Assembly: GCA_016125355.1 (NCBI GenBank)
Contig: WGLX01000005.1
Location: 1 to 55,600, forward strand
Source of the DNA: Actinomycetales bacterium
GTDB taxonomy: Bacteria > Actinomycetota > Actinomycetes > S36-B12
Length of the DNA: 55,600 nt
Direction of reading: 5' to 3'
The notes under the pieces are model-generated. The model was not told the DNA's origin. It did not search any database and was given only the letters and a program-made list of their open reading frames with translations. Numbering within the stretch: the stretch's first letter is position 1; every line of letters begins with the position of its first letter. Of the stretch, positions 9,288 to 20,438 are shown piece by piece. Position numbers and translations under genes: made by a program.

Positions 9288-10694
9288 ATGGCCCGCCAGC
9301 AGGTCGCCTTCCGCTGCACCGAGTGCGGCTGGACCACCGGCAAGTGGGTCGGACGGTGCGGGGAGTGCCAGGCATGGGGCACGGTCGAGGAGGTCGGAGC
9401 GCCGCGAGCCCGCACGACCGCCGCCGGCAGCCTCGCCGTTCCCGCCGTGCCCATCGGCCAGGTCGACGTCGCCGCGGCGATGGCGGTGTCGTCGGGCCTC
9501 CCGGAGCTCGATCGCGTACTGGGCGGCGGCTTCGTGCCCGGAGCCGTCCTGCTGCTCGCCGGCGAGCCGGGCGTCGGCAAGTCGACCCTGCTGCTCGAGA
9601 CCGCGGCGCAGTGGGCTCGGGGTGGTCACCGCGCGCTCTACGTCACGGGTGAGGAGTCCGCGGCTCAGGTGCGGCTCCGGGCCGAGCGCATCGGGGCCGT
9701 GGCCGATGCGCTGTTCCTCGCGGCCGAGACCGACCTCGGCCGGGTCCTCGCCCACATCGAGGCGGTCGAGCCGACCCTGCTCATCCTCGACTCGGTGCAG
9801 ACGGTGTCGAGCGCCGATGTCGACGGCGCCGCCGGCGGCATCACTCAGGTCAAGGAGGTGGCCGCCTCCCTCATCGCCGCGGCCAAGTCCCGCGATCTCA
9901 CCACGGTGCTGGTCGGGCACGTGACCAAGGACGGGTCGGTGGCCGGGCCCCGCACCCTGGAGCATCTCGTCGACGTCGTGCTCACCTTCGAGGGGGACCG
10001 TCAGGGTCCGCTCCGCCTCGTCCGGGCCGTCAAGAACCGCTACGGACCCGCAGACGAGATCGGCTGCTTCGAGCTCGTCGATGACGGCATCCTCGGCCTG
10101 GCCGACCCCAGCGGGCTCTTCCTCGGCGACCGTCGCGAGATCGCCCCCGGTACCTGCGTCACGGTCACGATCGAGGGTCGCCGACCACTCGTCGCCGAGG
10201 TCCAGGCGCTGGTGGCTCCGTCGTCGGCTCCCCAGCCGAGGCGGGTGACCAGCGGGCTCGACTCAGCGCGCATCGCGATGATGCTGGGCGTGCTGGAGCG
10301 TCGCGCCGGTGTGCGGGTCTCCGCGGCGGACTGCTTCGTCGCGACGGTCGGTGGGGTGCGCCTCACTGAGCCCGCGACCGACCTCGCCGTGGCGCTGGCC
10401 CTTGCGAGCAGCGCCTCCGACGTGCCGATGCCTGCCGGGCTGGTCGCCTTCGGTGAAGTGGGCCTGGCTGGCGATGTCCGCCCCATCGGCTCACTCGAAC
10501 GCCGCCTCGCGGAGGCGGGACGCCTCGGCTTCACCGACGCCATCGCGCCGGCCCGCGCCCTGCGGGCGCGCGGCAGTGCATCGGTGCCGCTCGGCATGCG
10601 ACTGCACGAGGTGTCCTCCCTGCACGAGGCCATCGCCACGGCCCAGCAGCTCTCCCGCTCCGCCCGTCACTCCTCCCTCGGGGGCACCGCATGA
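9288..10694 (+). CDS. radA: DNA repair protein RadA
   Basis: RecA-like branch-migration ATPase of 468 residues. Domains in order: N-terminal zinc finger with C10, C13, C24 and C27 (CTECGWTTGKWVGRCGEC); ATPase with Walker A GEPGVGKST (92-100) and ILDSVQTV as the Walker B strand; the RadA-specific KNRYG motif (the more common form is KNRFG); and a C-terminal Lon-like domain (TDLAVALALASSASDVPMPA). The start is ATG at 9288, supported by the zinc finger beginning at residue 10 and a GAGG stretch 7-10 nt upstream. It overlaps disA by ATGA, so the two are co-translated. Confidence 0.95.
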   Translation: MARQQVAFRCTECGWTTGKWVGRCGECQAWGTVEEVGAPRARTTAAGSLAVPAVPIGQVDVAAAMAVSSGLPELDRVLGGGFVPGAVLLLAGEPGVGKSTLLLETAAQWARGGHRALYVTGEESAAQVRLRAERIGAVADALFLAAETDLGRVLAHIEAVEPTLLILDSVQTVSSADVDGAAGGITQVKEVAASLIAAAKSRDLTTVLVGHVTKDGSVAGPRTLEHLVDVVLTFEGDRQGPLRLVRAVKNRYGPADEIGCFELVDDGILGLADPSGLFLGDRREIAPGTCVTVTIEGRRPLVAEVQALVAPSSAPQPRRVTSGLDSARIAMMLGVLERRAGVRVSAADCFVATVGGVRLTEPATDLAVALALASSASDVPMPAGLVAFGEVGLAGDVRPIGSLERRLAEAGRLGFTDAIAPARALRARGSASVPLGMRLHEVSSLHEAIATAQQLSRSARHSSLGGTA

Positions 10695-11776
10695 CCGCTG
10701 ACACTCCAGAAGCCCGCGTCCGTGACGTCCTGAGGCTGGTGGCGCCCGGCACCGCCCTGCGCGACGGCCTCGAGCGCATCCTGCGGGGGCGCACCGGAGC
10801 CCTCATCGTGCTCGGCTGGGACCGCTCGGTCGAGCAGGTGGCCAACGGCGGGTTCGTCCTCGACGTGGGGTTCTCCGCGACGCGCCTTCGCGAGCTGTCG
10901 AAGATGGACGGCGCCATCATCCTCGACACGGGCGGGCACACGATCGTGCGGGCGGCCGTCCAGCTGGTGCCCGACCCCAGCCTCCCGACCGAGGAGACCG
11001 GCACGCGGCACCGCACGGCGGACCGGGTGTCGCGGCAGACGCACAGCCCGGTGATCAGCGTCAGCAAGTCGATGAACCTCATCGCCATCTACGTCGACGG
11101 TCGCCGCCACGTCCTCGAGGACACCGCCGGGATCCTCTCCCGCGCCAACCAGGGGCTCGCCACGCTGGAGAAGTACAAGGCGCGGCTCGATGAGGTGAGC
11201 TCCGCCCTGTCCGGGCTGGAGATCGAGAACCTCGCGACCGTGCGCGAGGTGTGCCTGGTCGCCCAGCGCGCGCAGATGGTGCGCATCATCCGGCAGGAGG
11301 TCGACAACTACGTCGTCGAGCTCGGCACGGAGGGCCGCCTGCTGGCACTGCAGCTCAACGAGCTCGTGGCGGGCGTCGAGGCCGACCGGGTGCTGCTGGT
11401 GCGCGACTACCTGGTGCCGGCGCAGTACCGCAAGAAGCGGGCCGTCGCGAAGGCACTCGGCGAGCTGGATGCTCTGTCCGAGCCCGACCTGCTCGACCTG
11501 ACGAAGGTGGCCAAGGCACTCGGCTTCCCGGACACACCCGAGGCACAGGAGACCAGCGTCAGCCCACGAGGCTTCCGGCTGATGGCCCGGGTGCCCCGAC
11601 TGCCCGAGGTCATCGTCGACCGGGTGGTCGGTCACTTCGGCAGCCTGCCGAAGCTCCTGGCCGCGACCACCGAGGACCTGCAGCGCGTCGAGGGCGTCGG
11701 CGAGGCCCGGGCGCGGCACATCCGCGACGGCGTCTCTCGGCTCGCCGAGTCCACCCTGCTCGAGCGCCTCGTCTAG
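10691..11776 (+). CDS. disA: diadenylate cyclase DisA
   Basis: DNA-scanning diadenylate cyclase that makes c-di-AMP from two ATP, 361 residues, as usual for DisA. The DAC domain carries the DGA motif (73-75, in KMDGAIILDTGG) and RHRTA (106-110), which bind ATP and metal. A coiled-coil middle region follows (about 150-230), then C-terminal helix-hairpin-helix repeats (VEGVGEARARHIRDG) for branched DNA. RadA is a known inhibitor of DisA in Bacillus and mycobacteria, consistent with the overlapping gene pair. Repeat copy 2 begins 6 nt after the stop codon. Confidence 0.95.
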   Translation: MTADTPEARVRDVLRLVAPGTALRDGLERILRGRTGALIVLGWDRSVEQVANGGFVLDVGFSATRLRELSKMDGAIILDTGGHTIVRAAVQLVPDPSLPTEETGTRHRTADRVSRQTHSPVISVSKSMNLIAIYVDGRRHVLEDTAGILSRANQGLATLEKYKARLDEVSSALSGLEIENLATVREVCLVAQRAQMVRIIRQEVDNYVVELGTEGRLLALQLNELVAGVEADRVLLVRDYLVPAQYRKKRAVAKALGELDALSEPDLLDLTKVAKALGFPDTPEAQETSVSPRGFRLMARVPRLPEVIVDRVVGHFGSLPKLLAATTEDLQRVEGVGEARARHIRDGVSRLAESTLLERLV

Positions 11777-11782
11777 TCCCCC

Positions 11783-11876
11783 CACGAGTTGAACCGCTTC
11801 CCGGTTCAATTTCTTCGCAAATCGGGCATTCCGTGCGCGATTTGCGGAGTTAAACCGGGAAGCGGTTCAACTCGTG
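11783..11876. repeat. structured intergenic repeat, copy 2 (94-bp nested palindrome)
   Basis: The outer arms are a perfect 24-bp inverted repeat (11783-11806 with 11853-11876) starting CACGAGTTGAACCGCTTCCC. Inside is a second hairpin with CGCAAATCG/CGATTTGCG arms. It fills the gap between the convergent disA and membrane-protein genes and could act in both directions. The first arm matches copies 1 and 3, but the interior is different. Confidence 0.85.
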
Positions 11877-11887
11877 CTGTTGGGGGG

Positions 11888-12535
11888 TCAGTTCTTGTTG
11901 CTGAGGGCGAACGGGGTGGAGTCGCTGGTGACCTTGCCGTTGCGGCCGAGGACGTCGTAGCGACCCGCCTTGGCCTGCGCCCCGTTGCCGTTGTCCGGGC
12001 AGCCCTTCTGCGACAGCCGGCCGTTCCAGGTGATGCTCGACGCCACCTTCTCGTCGGGCTTCAGCACGACGACCTTGCTCTTGTCGCTCGCATTGCAGTC
12101 GTCACTGGACCACACGTGGTACCCGCCGGAGGTGATCTCCAGCTCGTTGGCCTTCGGGCCGACGTCCCGCTTGCAGGCCACGGTCCCGGTGTTCGTGATG
12201 GCCAGGGTCAAGCGCGGGGTGGAGCCCACGGGGTAGGTGGACGCATCCGTCGTGGCCTCCACGAGGATCGCCGAGTCCTCGCACGCCTTGGGATCCGCTG
12301 GCTGAGCGGCCGGCGCGCTCGCTGAGGCGGCCGGGGCAGAGGCCTCCACCGAGGCCGACGCGCTCGGTTCGGTTGCCGCCCCGCTGTCACCGCTGCTGCC
12401 ACCACCACCGAGCAGCGCGCTGAACAGCCACCAGAGCACGACGATGAGGGTGATCACCACGACGAGGATGGCGGCCCGGCGAATCCAGTAGACGGTCGGC
12501 GGTTCCGGACCCGTCGGATGCATCAGGGTGCTCAC
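11888..12535 (-). CDS. membrane-anchored exported protein with DUF4232-like domain
   Basis: 215 residues: a short cytoplasmic start, one transmembrane helix (about 16-38, AAILVVVITLIVVLWWLFSA), a low-complexity Gly/Ser/Ala/Pro linker (about 39-85), and an extracytoplasmic beta-rich domain with TLAITNTGTVACKRDVG and two further cysteines, resembling DUF4232 or other Ig-like folds. The role is unknown. Mycobacteria have a comparable membrane protein just downstream of disA (Rv3587c), which supports a conserved neighbourhood. The start is GTG at 12535, with TACCGT 6 nt upstream (12542-12547); a longer frame to 12616 was rejected because it runs into the mutY promoter and lacks a start signal. 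Confidence 0.75.
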   Translation of the reverse strand: MSTLMHPTGPEPPTVYWIRRAAILVVVITLIVVLWWLFSALLGGGGSSGDSGAATEPSASASVEASAPAASASAPAAQPADPKACEDSAILVEATTDASTYPVGSTPRLTLAITNTGTVACKRDVGPKANELEITSGGYHVWSSDDCNASDKSKVVVLKPDEKVASSITWNGRLSQKGCPDNGNGAQAKAGRYDVLGRNGKVTSDSTPFALSNKN

Positions 12536-12582
12536 AAGACCACGGTACTGGGAGCCCCAGCGAACCGTGAAACGATCGGACC
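12536..12582. promoter_or_regulatory. divergent promoter region, membrane protein/mutY
   Basis: Minus strand: TACCGT (12542-12547), 6 nt before a GTG. Plus strand: a weaker box AACGAT (12571-12576), also 6 nt before the mutY GTG. The whole intergenic region is only 47 bp. Confidence 0.5.
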
Positions 12583-13473
12583 GTGGCGGATGTCGTGGCG
12601 CGTGCGGCCGAGTCACCCGTCATCGCACCCCTGCTCGAGTGGTTCGACGAACACGAGCGACCGCTGCCCTGGCGCCGCTCGACGCCATGGGGAGTGCTGG
12701 TCAGCGAGTTCATGCTCCAGCAGACGCCGGTCGACCGGGTCCTGCCGCTGTGGACCGCGTGGCTCGAGCGCTGGCCCACGCCCACCTCGCTGGCCGAAGC
12801 GCCTGTGGCCGATGTCCTTCGCGCGTGGGGCCGCCTCGGGTACCCCCGAAGGGCACAGCGGCTGCATGCCACGGCCGTCGTCCTGCGTGACCAGCACGAG
12901 GGAGCGGTTCCCGAGGACCACCAGGCCCTGCTCGCCCTGCCGGGCGTGGGCGAGTACACCGCCGCCGCGGTCCTCGCCTTCGCCTTCGGACGCCGGTCCC
13001 TGGTGCTCGACACCAACGTCCGCCGGGTGGTCGCACGGACGGTGGGGGGCGCGGCCGAGCCGACGGCGAGCATCAGCGCACCCGAGCGCGCACTGGCCGA
13101 GGCCCTCTGGCCGGCCGACGACGCCCGCAGCGCCCGCTGGAGCGCCGCCGTGATGGAGTTCGGCGCGCTGGTGTGCACGGCACGGTCGCCGAGCTGCCTC
13201 GCCTGCCCGATCCAGGAGCACTGCACCTGGGTCGCCCTCGGCCAGCCCGTTGCCGCGACGGGCTCGCGGCGGCAGCCGAAGTACGACGGCAGCGATCGGC
13301 AGGCGCGCGGACACCTGCTCGCGGCCCTGCGGGACTCGTCAGAGCCCGTCTCAGCGCGCACCCTCGCACGCACGTGGCCCGATGCCGACCAGCGCAGGCG
13401 AGCGCTCACGAGCCTTCTCGCCGACGGCCTGATCGTCCGCTCGGGCCGCGGGCGCTTCGCCCTTCCGGACTAG
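12583..13473 (+). CDS. mutY: A/G-specific adenine glycosylase
   Basis: Removes adenine mispaired with 8-oxoguanine. It has 296 residues, short like other actinobacterial MutY proteins, so little or no C-terminal NUDIX-like domain is present. The catalytic Glu is E42 in SEFMLQQTPVDRV. The helix-hairpin-helix is LPGVGEYTA (119-127) with catalytic Asp D143 in VLDTNVRR. The 4Fe-4S loop has C198, C205, C208 and C214 (C-x6-C-x2-C-x5-C). The GTG start is the first in-frame start after the promoter region. It converges with clpC, whose stop lies 13 nt away. Confidence 0.92.
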   Translation: MADVVARAAESPVIAPLLEWFDEHERPLPWRRSTPWGVLVSEFMLQQTPVDRVLPLWTAWLERWPTPTSLAEAPVADVLRAWGRLGYPRRAQRLHATAVVLRDQHEGAVPEDHQALLALPGVGEYTAAAVLAFAFGRRSLVLDTNVRRVVARTVGGAAEPTASISAPERALAEALWPADDARSARWSAAVMEFGALVCTARSPSCLACPIQEHCTWVALGQPVAATGSRRQPKYDGSDRQARGHLLAALRDSSEPVSARTLARTWPDADQRRRALTSLLADGLIVRSGRGRFALPD

Positions 13474-13486
13474 CCCCGAGCGGCGG

Positions 13487-16006
<2,520 letters not shown>

Positions 16007-16042
16007 CCGCTGCACTTCCTTCCCTCGCCCGGGCCTTGGCCA

Positions 16043-16067
16043 ACTGTAACCGCGGCGAGTTACGCCG
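16043..16067 (-). promoter_or_regulatory. candidate clpC promoter with nested inverted repeats
   Basis: A TACAGT hexamer (minus, 16043-16048) lies about 36 nt before the clpC ATG. Immediately upstream are two overlapping inverted repeats: GTAAC-N8-GTTAC (16046-16063) and CGGCG-AGTTA-CGCCG (16053-16067). They do not match the ClgR consensus that I remember, so the binding factor is open. Confidence 0.4.
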
Positions 16068-16166
16068 ATGTCACAGTCCAACCCTGCCGCCCCTCGGACT
16101 CTTCCGCATCCGGCTCGGTTCCAGTACGCCAACCGCGAACAACCCTCCGCGGGCAGACGAGGCGAC

Positions 16167-17075
16167 TCAGACGCGCCGGGCCCCGGGAACCGGCCCCTCG
16201 GCGGCCCGGACGGTGCGGCACACGCCGGCCCCTGTCAGGCCCACCGCCAGGTCGAGCGCATGCTCGGCGTCCCGGGCGACGAAGGCGCACGTTGGGCCGC
16301 TTCCGGACACGATCCCGCCGAGCGCGCCCAGCTCCTCGCCCGTCTCGAGCACCCTTCGCAGGGCCGGCCGAAGGGCCAGCGCAGGTACTTGAAGGTCGTT
16401 GTGCAGCGCCTTGCCGAGCAGCACGGGGTCGGCCGCCGCCAGGGCCTGGAGCAGCATGTCCGAGACGTAGGGGTCCGGAATCCGACGCTCCCCGCGGATG
16501 CGGTCGCACTCCGCGTACACGGCTGGCGTGGACAGGCCGCCGTCGGCGAGGGCGAACACCCAGTGGAAGGTCCCGCGAGACAGCACCGGCGTGAGGTTCT
16601 CCCCTCGCCCCGATCCGATGGCCGTGCCCCCGTACAGCGCGAAGGGGACGTCGGATCCCAACTCCGCCGCGAGGTTCGCGAGGTCCTCCCGGGACAGGTT
16701 CAGCCGCCACAGCGCATCGCAGGCGACCAGGGCCGCGGCCGCGTCGGCGCTACCGCCGGCCATCCCGCCGGCGATCGGGATCGACTTGTCGATGTGCAGC
16801 TCGACACCGGAGGTCACCCCCGCGGTGTCCGCGAGGAGGGCGGCAGCCCGGTAGGCGAGGTTGCCCTCATCCACCGGCAGGTGCTCCGCCCCCTCTCCGG
16901 ACATGGTGACCGTGATCCCCGACTCGGCGGGTCGCGCGACCACCTCGTCGAGCAGGCTCACCGCGTGGAAGACGGTCGCCAACTCGTGATAGCCGTCCGG
17001 GCGCCGCGGGCCGACGGACAGCTGCAGGTTGACCTTCGCCGGCACGCGGACGGTCACGGAGCCTGCTGGGATCAC
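16167..17075 (-). CDS. ispE: 4-diphosphocytidyl-2-C-methyl-D-erythritol kinase
   Basis: GHMP kinase of the non-mevalonate (MEP) isoprenoid pathway; phosphorylates the 2-hydroxyl of CDP-methylerythritol. 302 residues. Motif 1 is [14 protein letters not shown] with the substrate-binding lysine; the ATP-binding glycine loop is [17 protein letters not shown] (about 98-114); motif 3 is [14 protein letters not shown]. The GTG start at 17075 has TAGCCT 6 nt upstream (17082-17087), overlapping the end of rsmA, so ispE can be transcribed alone as well as from the metG-tatD-rsmA unit. Confidence 0.93.
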   Translation of the reverse strand: MIPAGSVTVRVPAKVNLQLSVGPRRPDGYHELATVFHAVSLLDEVVARPAESGITVTMSGEGAEHLPVDEGNLAYRAAALLADTAGVTSGVELHIDKSIPIAGGMAGGSADAAAALVACDALWRLNLSREDLANLAAELGSDVPFALYGGTAIGSGRGENLTPVLSRGTFHWVFALADGGLSTPAVYAECDRIRGERRIPDPYVSDMLLQALAAADPVLLGKALHNDLQVPALALRPALRRVLETGEELGALGGIVSGSGPTCAFVARDAEHALDLAVGLTGAGVCRTVRAAEGPVPGARRV

Positions 17076-17084
17076 ATCCGAAGG

Positions 17085-17963
17085 CTATGACGATTCGCCA
17101 CGGGAAGCGCGCGCGTCGTTCAGGCGGTCCGCGATGCGCGCGAACGCCGCGACGTCCAGCTGCTCACCCCGCAGCGACGGATCGACGCCCGCCTCGCGCA
17201 GCACGAGCTCGGCCGTGGCGGGGGACCCGGCGATTCCCGCGAGGGCGGACCGGAGGGTCTTTCGCCGCTGCGCGAAGGCTGCGTCGATGACGGCGAAGAC
17301 CTGCACCCGACTCGCGGAGCACGGGGGCCGCTGCCGTCGCGTCATGCGCACGAGGCCGGAGTCCACATGGGGAACGGGCCAGAACACACTCGTGCCCACG
17401 TTGCCCGCCGCCTCGACGTCGCAGAACCATCGGGCCTTGACGCTCGGCACGCCGTAGACCCTGCTGCCGGGGCCGGCCGCGAGCCGGTCGGCAACCTCCT
17501 TCTGGACCATGACGAGGACCGACCTGAGGGTGGGGAAGGTCTCCAGCAGGTGCAGCACGACGGGGACGGCGACGTTGTAGGGCAGGTTGGCCACCAGGGC
17601 CGTGGGCGCCTCGGGAAGGTCGACCAGGCGCAGGGCATCGCCATGGATCACGGTGAGCCGGGTCGCGAGGCCGGGCAGCCGCTCCCCCACGGTGGCCGGC
17701 AGGCGCTCCGCCAGGACCGGGTCCAGCTCGACGGCCACGACCGCTCGGGCGTGCGGGAGCAGTGCCAGGGTCAGGCTGCCCAGTCCGGGACCGACCTCCA
17801 GCACGACGTCGTCGTCGCTGAGCCGGGCCGCGCGAACGATGCGGCGCACGGTGTTCGGGTCCGTGACGAAGTTCTGCCCGAGGCGCTTCGTGGGCCGGAT
17901 GCCGAGCTCGGCGGCGAGCGCCCGGATGTCGCCGCCTCCCAGGAGGCCGTCGTCCTCGCTCAC
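17085..17963 (-). CDS. rsmA: 16S rRNA dimethyladenosine transferase RsmA (KsgA)
   Basis: SAM-dependent dimethylation of two adjacent adenines near the 3' end of 16S rRNA. 292 residues. Visible motifs: [17 protein letters not shown], the SAM loop [16 protein letters not shown], acidic [15 protein letters not shown], and catalytic NLPYN. The GTG start overlaps the tatD stop (GTGA). In many actinobacteria an rpf gene sits between tatD and rsmA; here the two overlap directly. Confidence 0.95.
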   Translation of the reverse strand: MSEDDGLLGGGDIRALAAELGIRPTKRLGQNFVTDPNTVRRIVRAARLSDDDVVLEVGPGLGSLTLALLPHARAVVAVELDPVLAERLPATVGERLPGLATRLTVIHGDALRLVDLPEAPTALVANLPYNVAVPVVLHLLETFPTLRSVLVMVQKEVADRLAAGPGSRVYGVPSVKARWFCDVEAAGNVGTSVFWPVPHVDSGLVRMTRRQRPPCSASRVQVFAVIDAAFAQRRKTLRSALAGIAGSPATAELVLREAGVDPSLRGEQLDVAAFARIADRLNDARASRGESS

Positions 17964-18820
17964 CAGACGCCGAACGCCCGCTGGGCGTTCTCGAAGAGAA
18001 GCGTGCAGAACGCGGCCTCATCGGCACCCCGCTGCTCCGCCATGAAGCGCACCGTGTGCGGCATCAGGTAGGAGGCGTTGGGCTTGCCGCGCTCGGGTAC
18101 CGGGGTGAGGTACGGGGCATCCGTCTCGACGAGCAGGAGGTGGGGCGGCACGACCGCGAGGGCCTCGCGCAGTGCGTCGTTGGCCTTGTAGGTGACCGGC
18201 CCAGCGAAGGACAGGTACCAGCCGCGCTCGGCACAGTGACGGGCCATGGCGGCGTCGCCGCTGAAGCAGTGGAAGACCACCCGCTGGGGAGCCCCGTGCT
18301 CCTCCAGGATCCGCAGGACGTCGTCATGGGCGTCGCGATCGTGGATGACGAGGGTCCTGTCGAGGGCTTGAGCGAGGTCGATGTGCCGGCGGAACGCGTG
18401 CTGCTGGGCGGCATGCAGCTCGTCCGAGGTTCGGTAGTAGTCCAGGCCCGTCTCGCCGACGGCTCGGACGACGTCGTCCTTCGCCAGCTCGGCGATCTCG
18501 TCGATGGCCGCGTCGAGCGCCTCGGCGCCGTCGCGCTCGAGGATGCGCGCCGCGTCGTTGGGGTGCACGGAGACGCCCACGGCCACGTCCGGTCGGGTGC
18601 GCGCCATCTCGACGGAGTGCCGCGCGTAGTCGACATCGCAGCCGATCTGGATGACCTTCGTGACGCCCACCTGCGCGGCGAGCGCCAGCAGCTCGTCGGC
18701 ATCCGGGGCTGCGTCGCCGTGCAGGTAGCGGTCGTGCAGGTTCAGGTGGGTGTGGGTGTCGATGACCGGGGCCGCCAGCGGCGCCGGTGCCGGCACCGAC
18801 CCGTCCGCTGTCTTGGTCAC
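17960..18820 (-). CDS. tatD: TatD family metal-dependent DNase
   Basis: TIM-barrel hydrolase with 3'-5' exonuclease activity in characterised members, 286 residues. The metal-binding start is [14 protein letters not shown]; further ligands are in [37 protein letters not shown] and [11 protein letters not shown]. The start chosen is GTG at 18820, with a G-rich Shine-Dalgarno-like stretch just upstream, 14 nt after metG ends. A longer frame to 18883 would overlap metG and adds a non-conserved Pro/Ser segment. Confidence 0.9.
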   Translation of the reverse strand: MTKTADGSVPAPAPLAAPVIDTHTHLNLHDRYLHGDAAPDADELLALAAQVGVTKVIQIGCDVDYARHSVEMARTRPDVAVGVSVHPNDAARILERDGAEALDAAIDEIAELAKDDVVRAVGETGLDYYRTSDELHAAQQHAFRRHIDLAQALDRTLVIHDRDAHDDVLRILEEHGAPQRVVFHCFSGDAAMARHCAERGWYLSFAGPVTYKANDALREALAVVPPHLLLVETDAPYLTPVPERGKPNASYLMPHTVRFMAEQRGADEAAFCTLLFENAQRAFGVW

Positions 18821-18833
18821 GTCCCCGCTCCCG

Positions 18834-20429
18834 TCATGAGGCCTCGTCGATGCGGGGGAACAGGGCATCGCCCTTGGTGACACGGGTCCCGGGCGCCAGC
18901 TGGCCCCAGCGCGCCACGTCGGCGACGCGCTGCTCCATCAACGGCCCCAGCACGGCCTGGCCGCCGGTCTGCTCCCACAGCGAGGACATCGCCTTGGGCA
19001 TGACCGGGTTGTAGAGCACCGCGATGGCGCGCAGCGACTCGATGATGGTGTTGAGGACGACGTCGAGGCGCCCGGACAGGCTCTCGTCCTTGGCCAGCAC
19101 CCACGGCTCCTGCTCCGTGACGTACAGGTTGACGGCGTCGATGAACTCCTTCACGGCGACGATGCCCGTCGAGAAATCGAGATCGCAGAACGCTCGATCG
19201 GCGACCTCGACGGCGCGCCCGAGGGCCGTGATGATGGCCTGCTCGGGTTCGTTGAGGTCGTGCCCGGCAGGCAGCTCCCCGTCCCGGTAGCGGGCGACCA
19301 TCGCCGTGCCGCGGGACGCCAGGTTGCCGAGGCCGTTCGCCAGCTCGGCCGTGTAGCGGGCGTGCATGTCCTCCCACGAGAACGAGCCGTCCTGCCCGAA
19401 CTGGATGGCGCGAAGGAAGTAGTAGCGGAAGGCATCCGACCCGAAGGTGTCGATGATCTGCGCGGGGGCGATGCCGGTGAGCTTGGACTTCGACATCTTC
19501 TCGCCGCCGACGAGCAGCCAGCCGTGGGCGAAGACCTTGCGCGGCGGCTCGAGCTCCGCCGCCATCAGCATGGCGGGCCAGTAGACCGCGTGGAAGCGCA
19601 GGATGTCCTTGCCGACGAGGTTGACGTCCGGCGGCCAGATGCGCTCGAACCGCTCCGCGTCCGCGCTGCCCGGCTCGGCACCGTAGCCCGCTGCGGTGGC
19701 GTAGTTCAGCAGGGCGTCGAACCACACGTAGATGACCTGGCCGGGATCCCACGTCAGGGGAATCCCCCAGCCGACGCTGCTGCGGGACATCGAGATGTCG
19801 ACGAGCCCCTGCCGGATGAACGAGACCACCTCGTTGTAGGCGCTGCGCGGCTGCACCGCCTCCGGGTGGGCCTCGTAGTGCGCGAGAAGGCGATCCTGGA
19901 AGGCGCTCAGGCGGAAGAACCAGTTCTCCTCCTGCAGCTGCTCCACGGGACGACCGTGCACGGGGCACAGCTGCTGGCCGGCGAACTCGCCCTCACCGGG
20001 CACGAGGTCGCCCGGGAGCTTGAACTCCTCGCACCCCACGCAGTACGGCCCTTCGTAGGGCGCCGAGTACACATACCCGTTGTCGCGGACCGCCTCCCAG
20101 AAGTGCTGGACGCGCTCCTTGTGCCGCGGCTCCGTGGTCCGGATGAAGTCGTCATTGGCGGCATCGACGGTGCCGAGCACGGGGAGCCAGGCATCCTCCA
20201 CGAGGCGGTCGACCCACTCCTGCGGCGTGACCCCGCCGGCTTCCGCGGCACGCTCGACCTTGGTGCCGTGCTCATCGACCCCGGTCAGGAACCAGACATC
20301 CTCGCCGCGCTGCCGACGCCAGCGCGTGGCGACGTCGCCCGCGGTGGTCGTGTACGCGTGACCGATGTGGGGCGCATCGTTGACGTAGTAGATCGGCGTC
20401 GTGAGGTAGAACGCCTTGCTGTCGGCCAT
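18834..20429 (-). CDS. metG: methionyl-tRNA synthetase
   Basis: Class I aminoacyl-tRNA synthetase charging methionine, 531 residues, close to the mycobacterial form and without the C-terminal dimerisation domain of E. coli MetG. The HIGH motif is in DAPHIGHAYTT (about 18-28) and KMSKS in GGEKMSKSKLTG. Between them a connective domain carries YCVGCEEFK and GQQLCPVHGR, a reduced zinc knuckle. The start is ATG at 20429 with TAGGAT 6 nt upstream (20436-20441). It heads the metG-tatD-rsmA-ispE unit. Confidence 0.95.
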   Translation of the reverse strand: MADSKAFYLTTPIYYVNDAPHIGHAYTTTAGDVATRWRRQRGEDVWFLTGVDEHGTKVERAAEAGGVTPQEWVDRLVEDAWLPVLGTVDAANDDFIRTTEPRHKERVQHFWEAVRDNGYVYSAPYEGPYCVGCEEFKLPGDLVPGEGEFAGQQLCPVHGRPVEQLQEENWFFRLSAFQDRLLAHYEAHPEAVQPRSAYNEVVSFIRQGLVDISMSRSSVGWGIPLTWDPGQVIYVWFDALLNYATAAGYGAEPGSADAERFERIWPPDVNLVGKDILRFHAVYWPAMLMAAELEPPRKVFAHGWLLVGGEKMSKSKLTGIAPAQIIDTFGSDAFRYYFLRAIQFGQDGSFSWEDMHARYTAELANGLGNLASRGTAMVARYRDGELPAGHDLNEPEQAIITALGRAVEVADRAFCDLDFSTGIVAVKEFIDAVNLYVTEQEPWVLAKDESLSGRLDVVLNTIIESLRAIAVLYNPVMPKAMSSLWEQTGGQAVLGPLMEQRVADVARWGQLAPGTRVTKGDALFPRIDEAS

Positions 20430-20438
20430 GGGCCGATC

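Noticed and set aside
16043-16067. ClgR or HspR operator at clpC
   Set aside because: The inverted repeats do not match the CGCY-N4-GCG or HAIR (CTTGAGT-N7-ACTCAAG) patterns.
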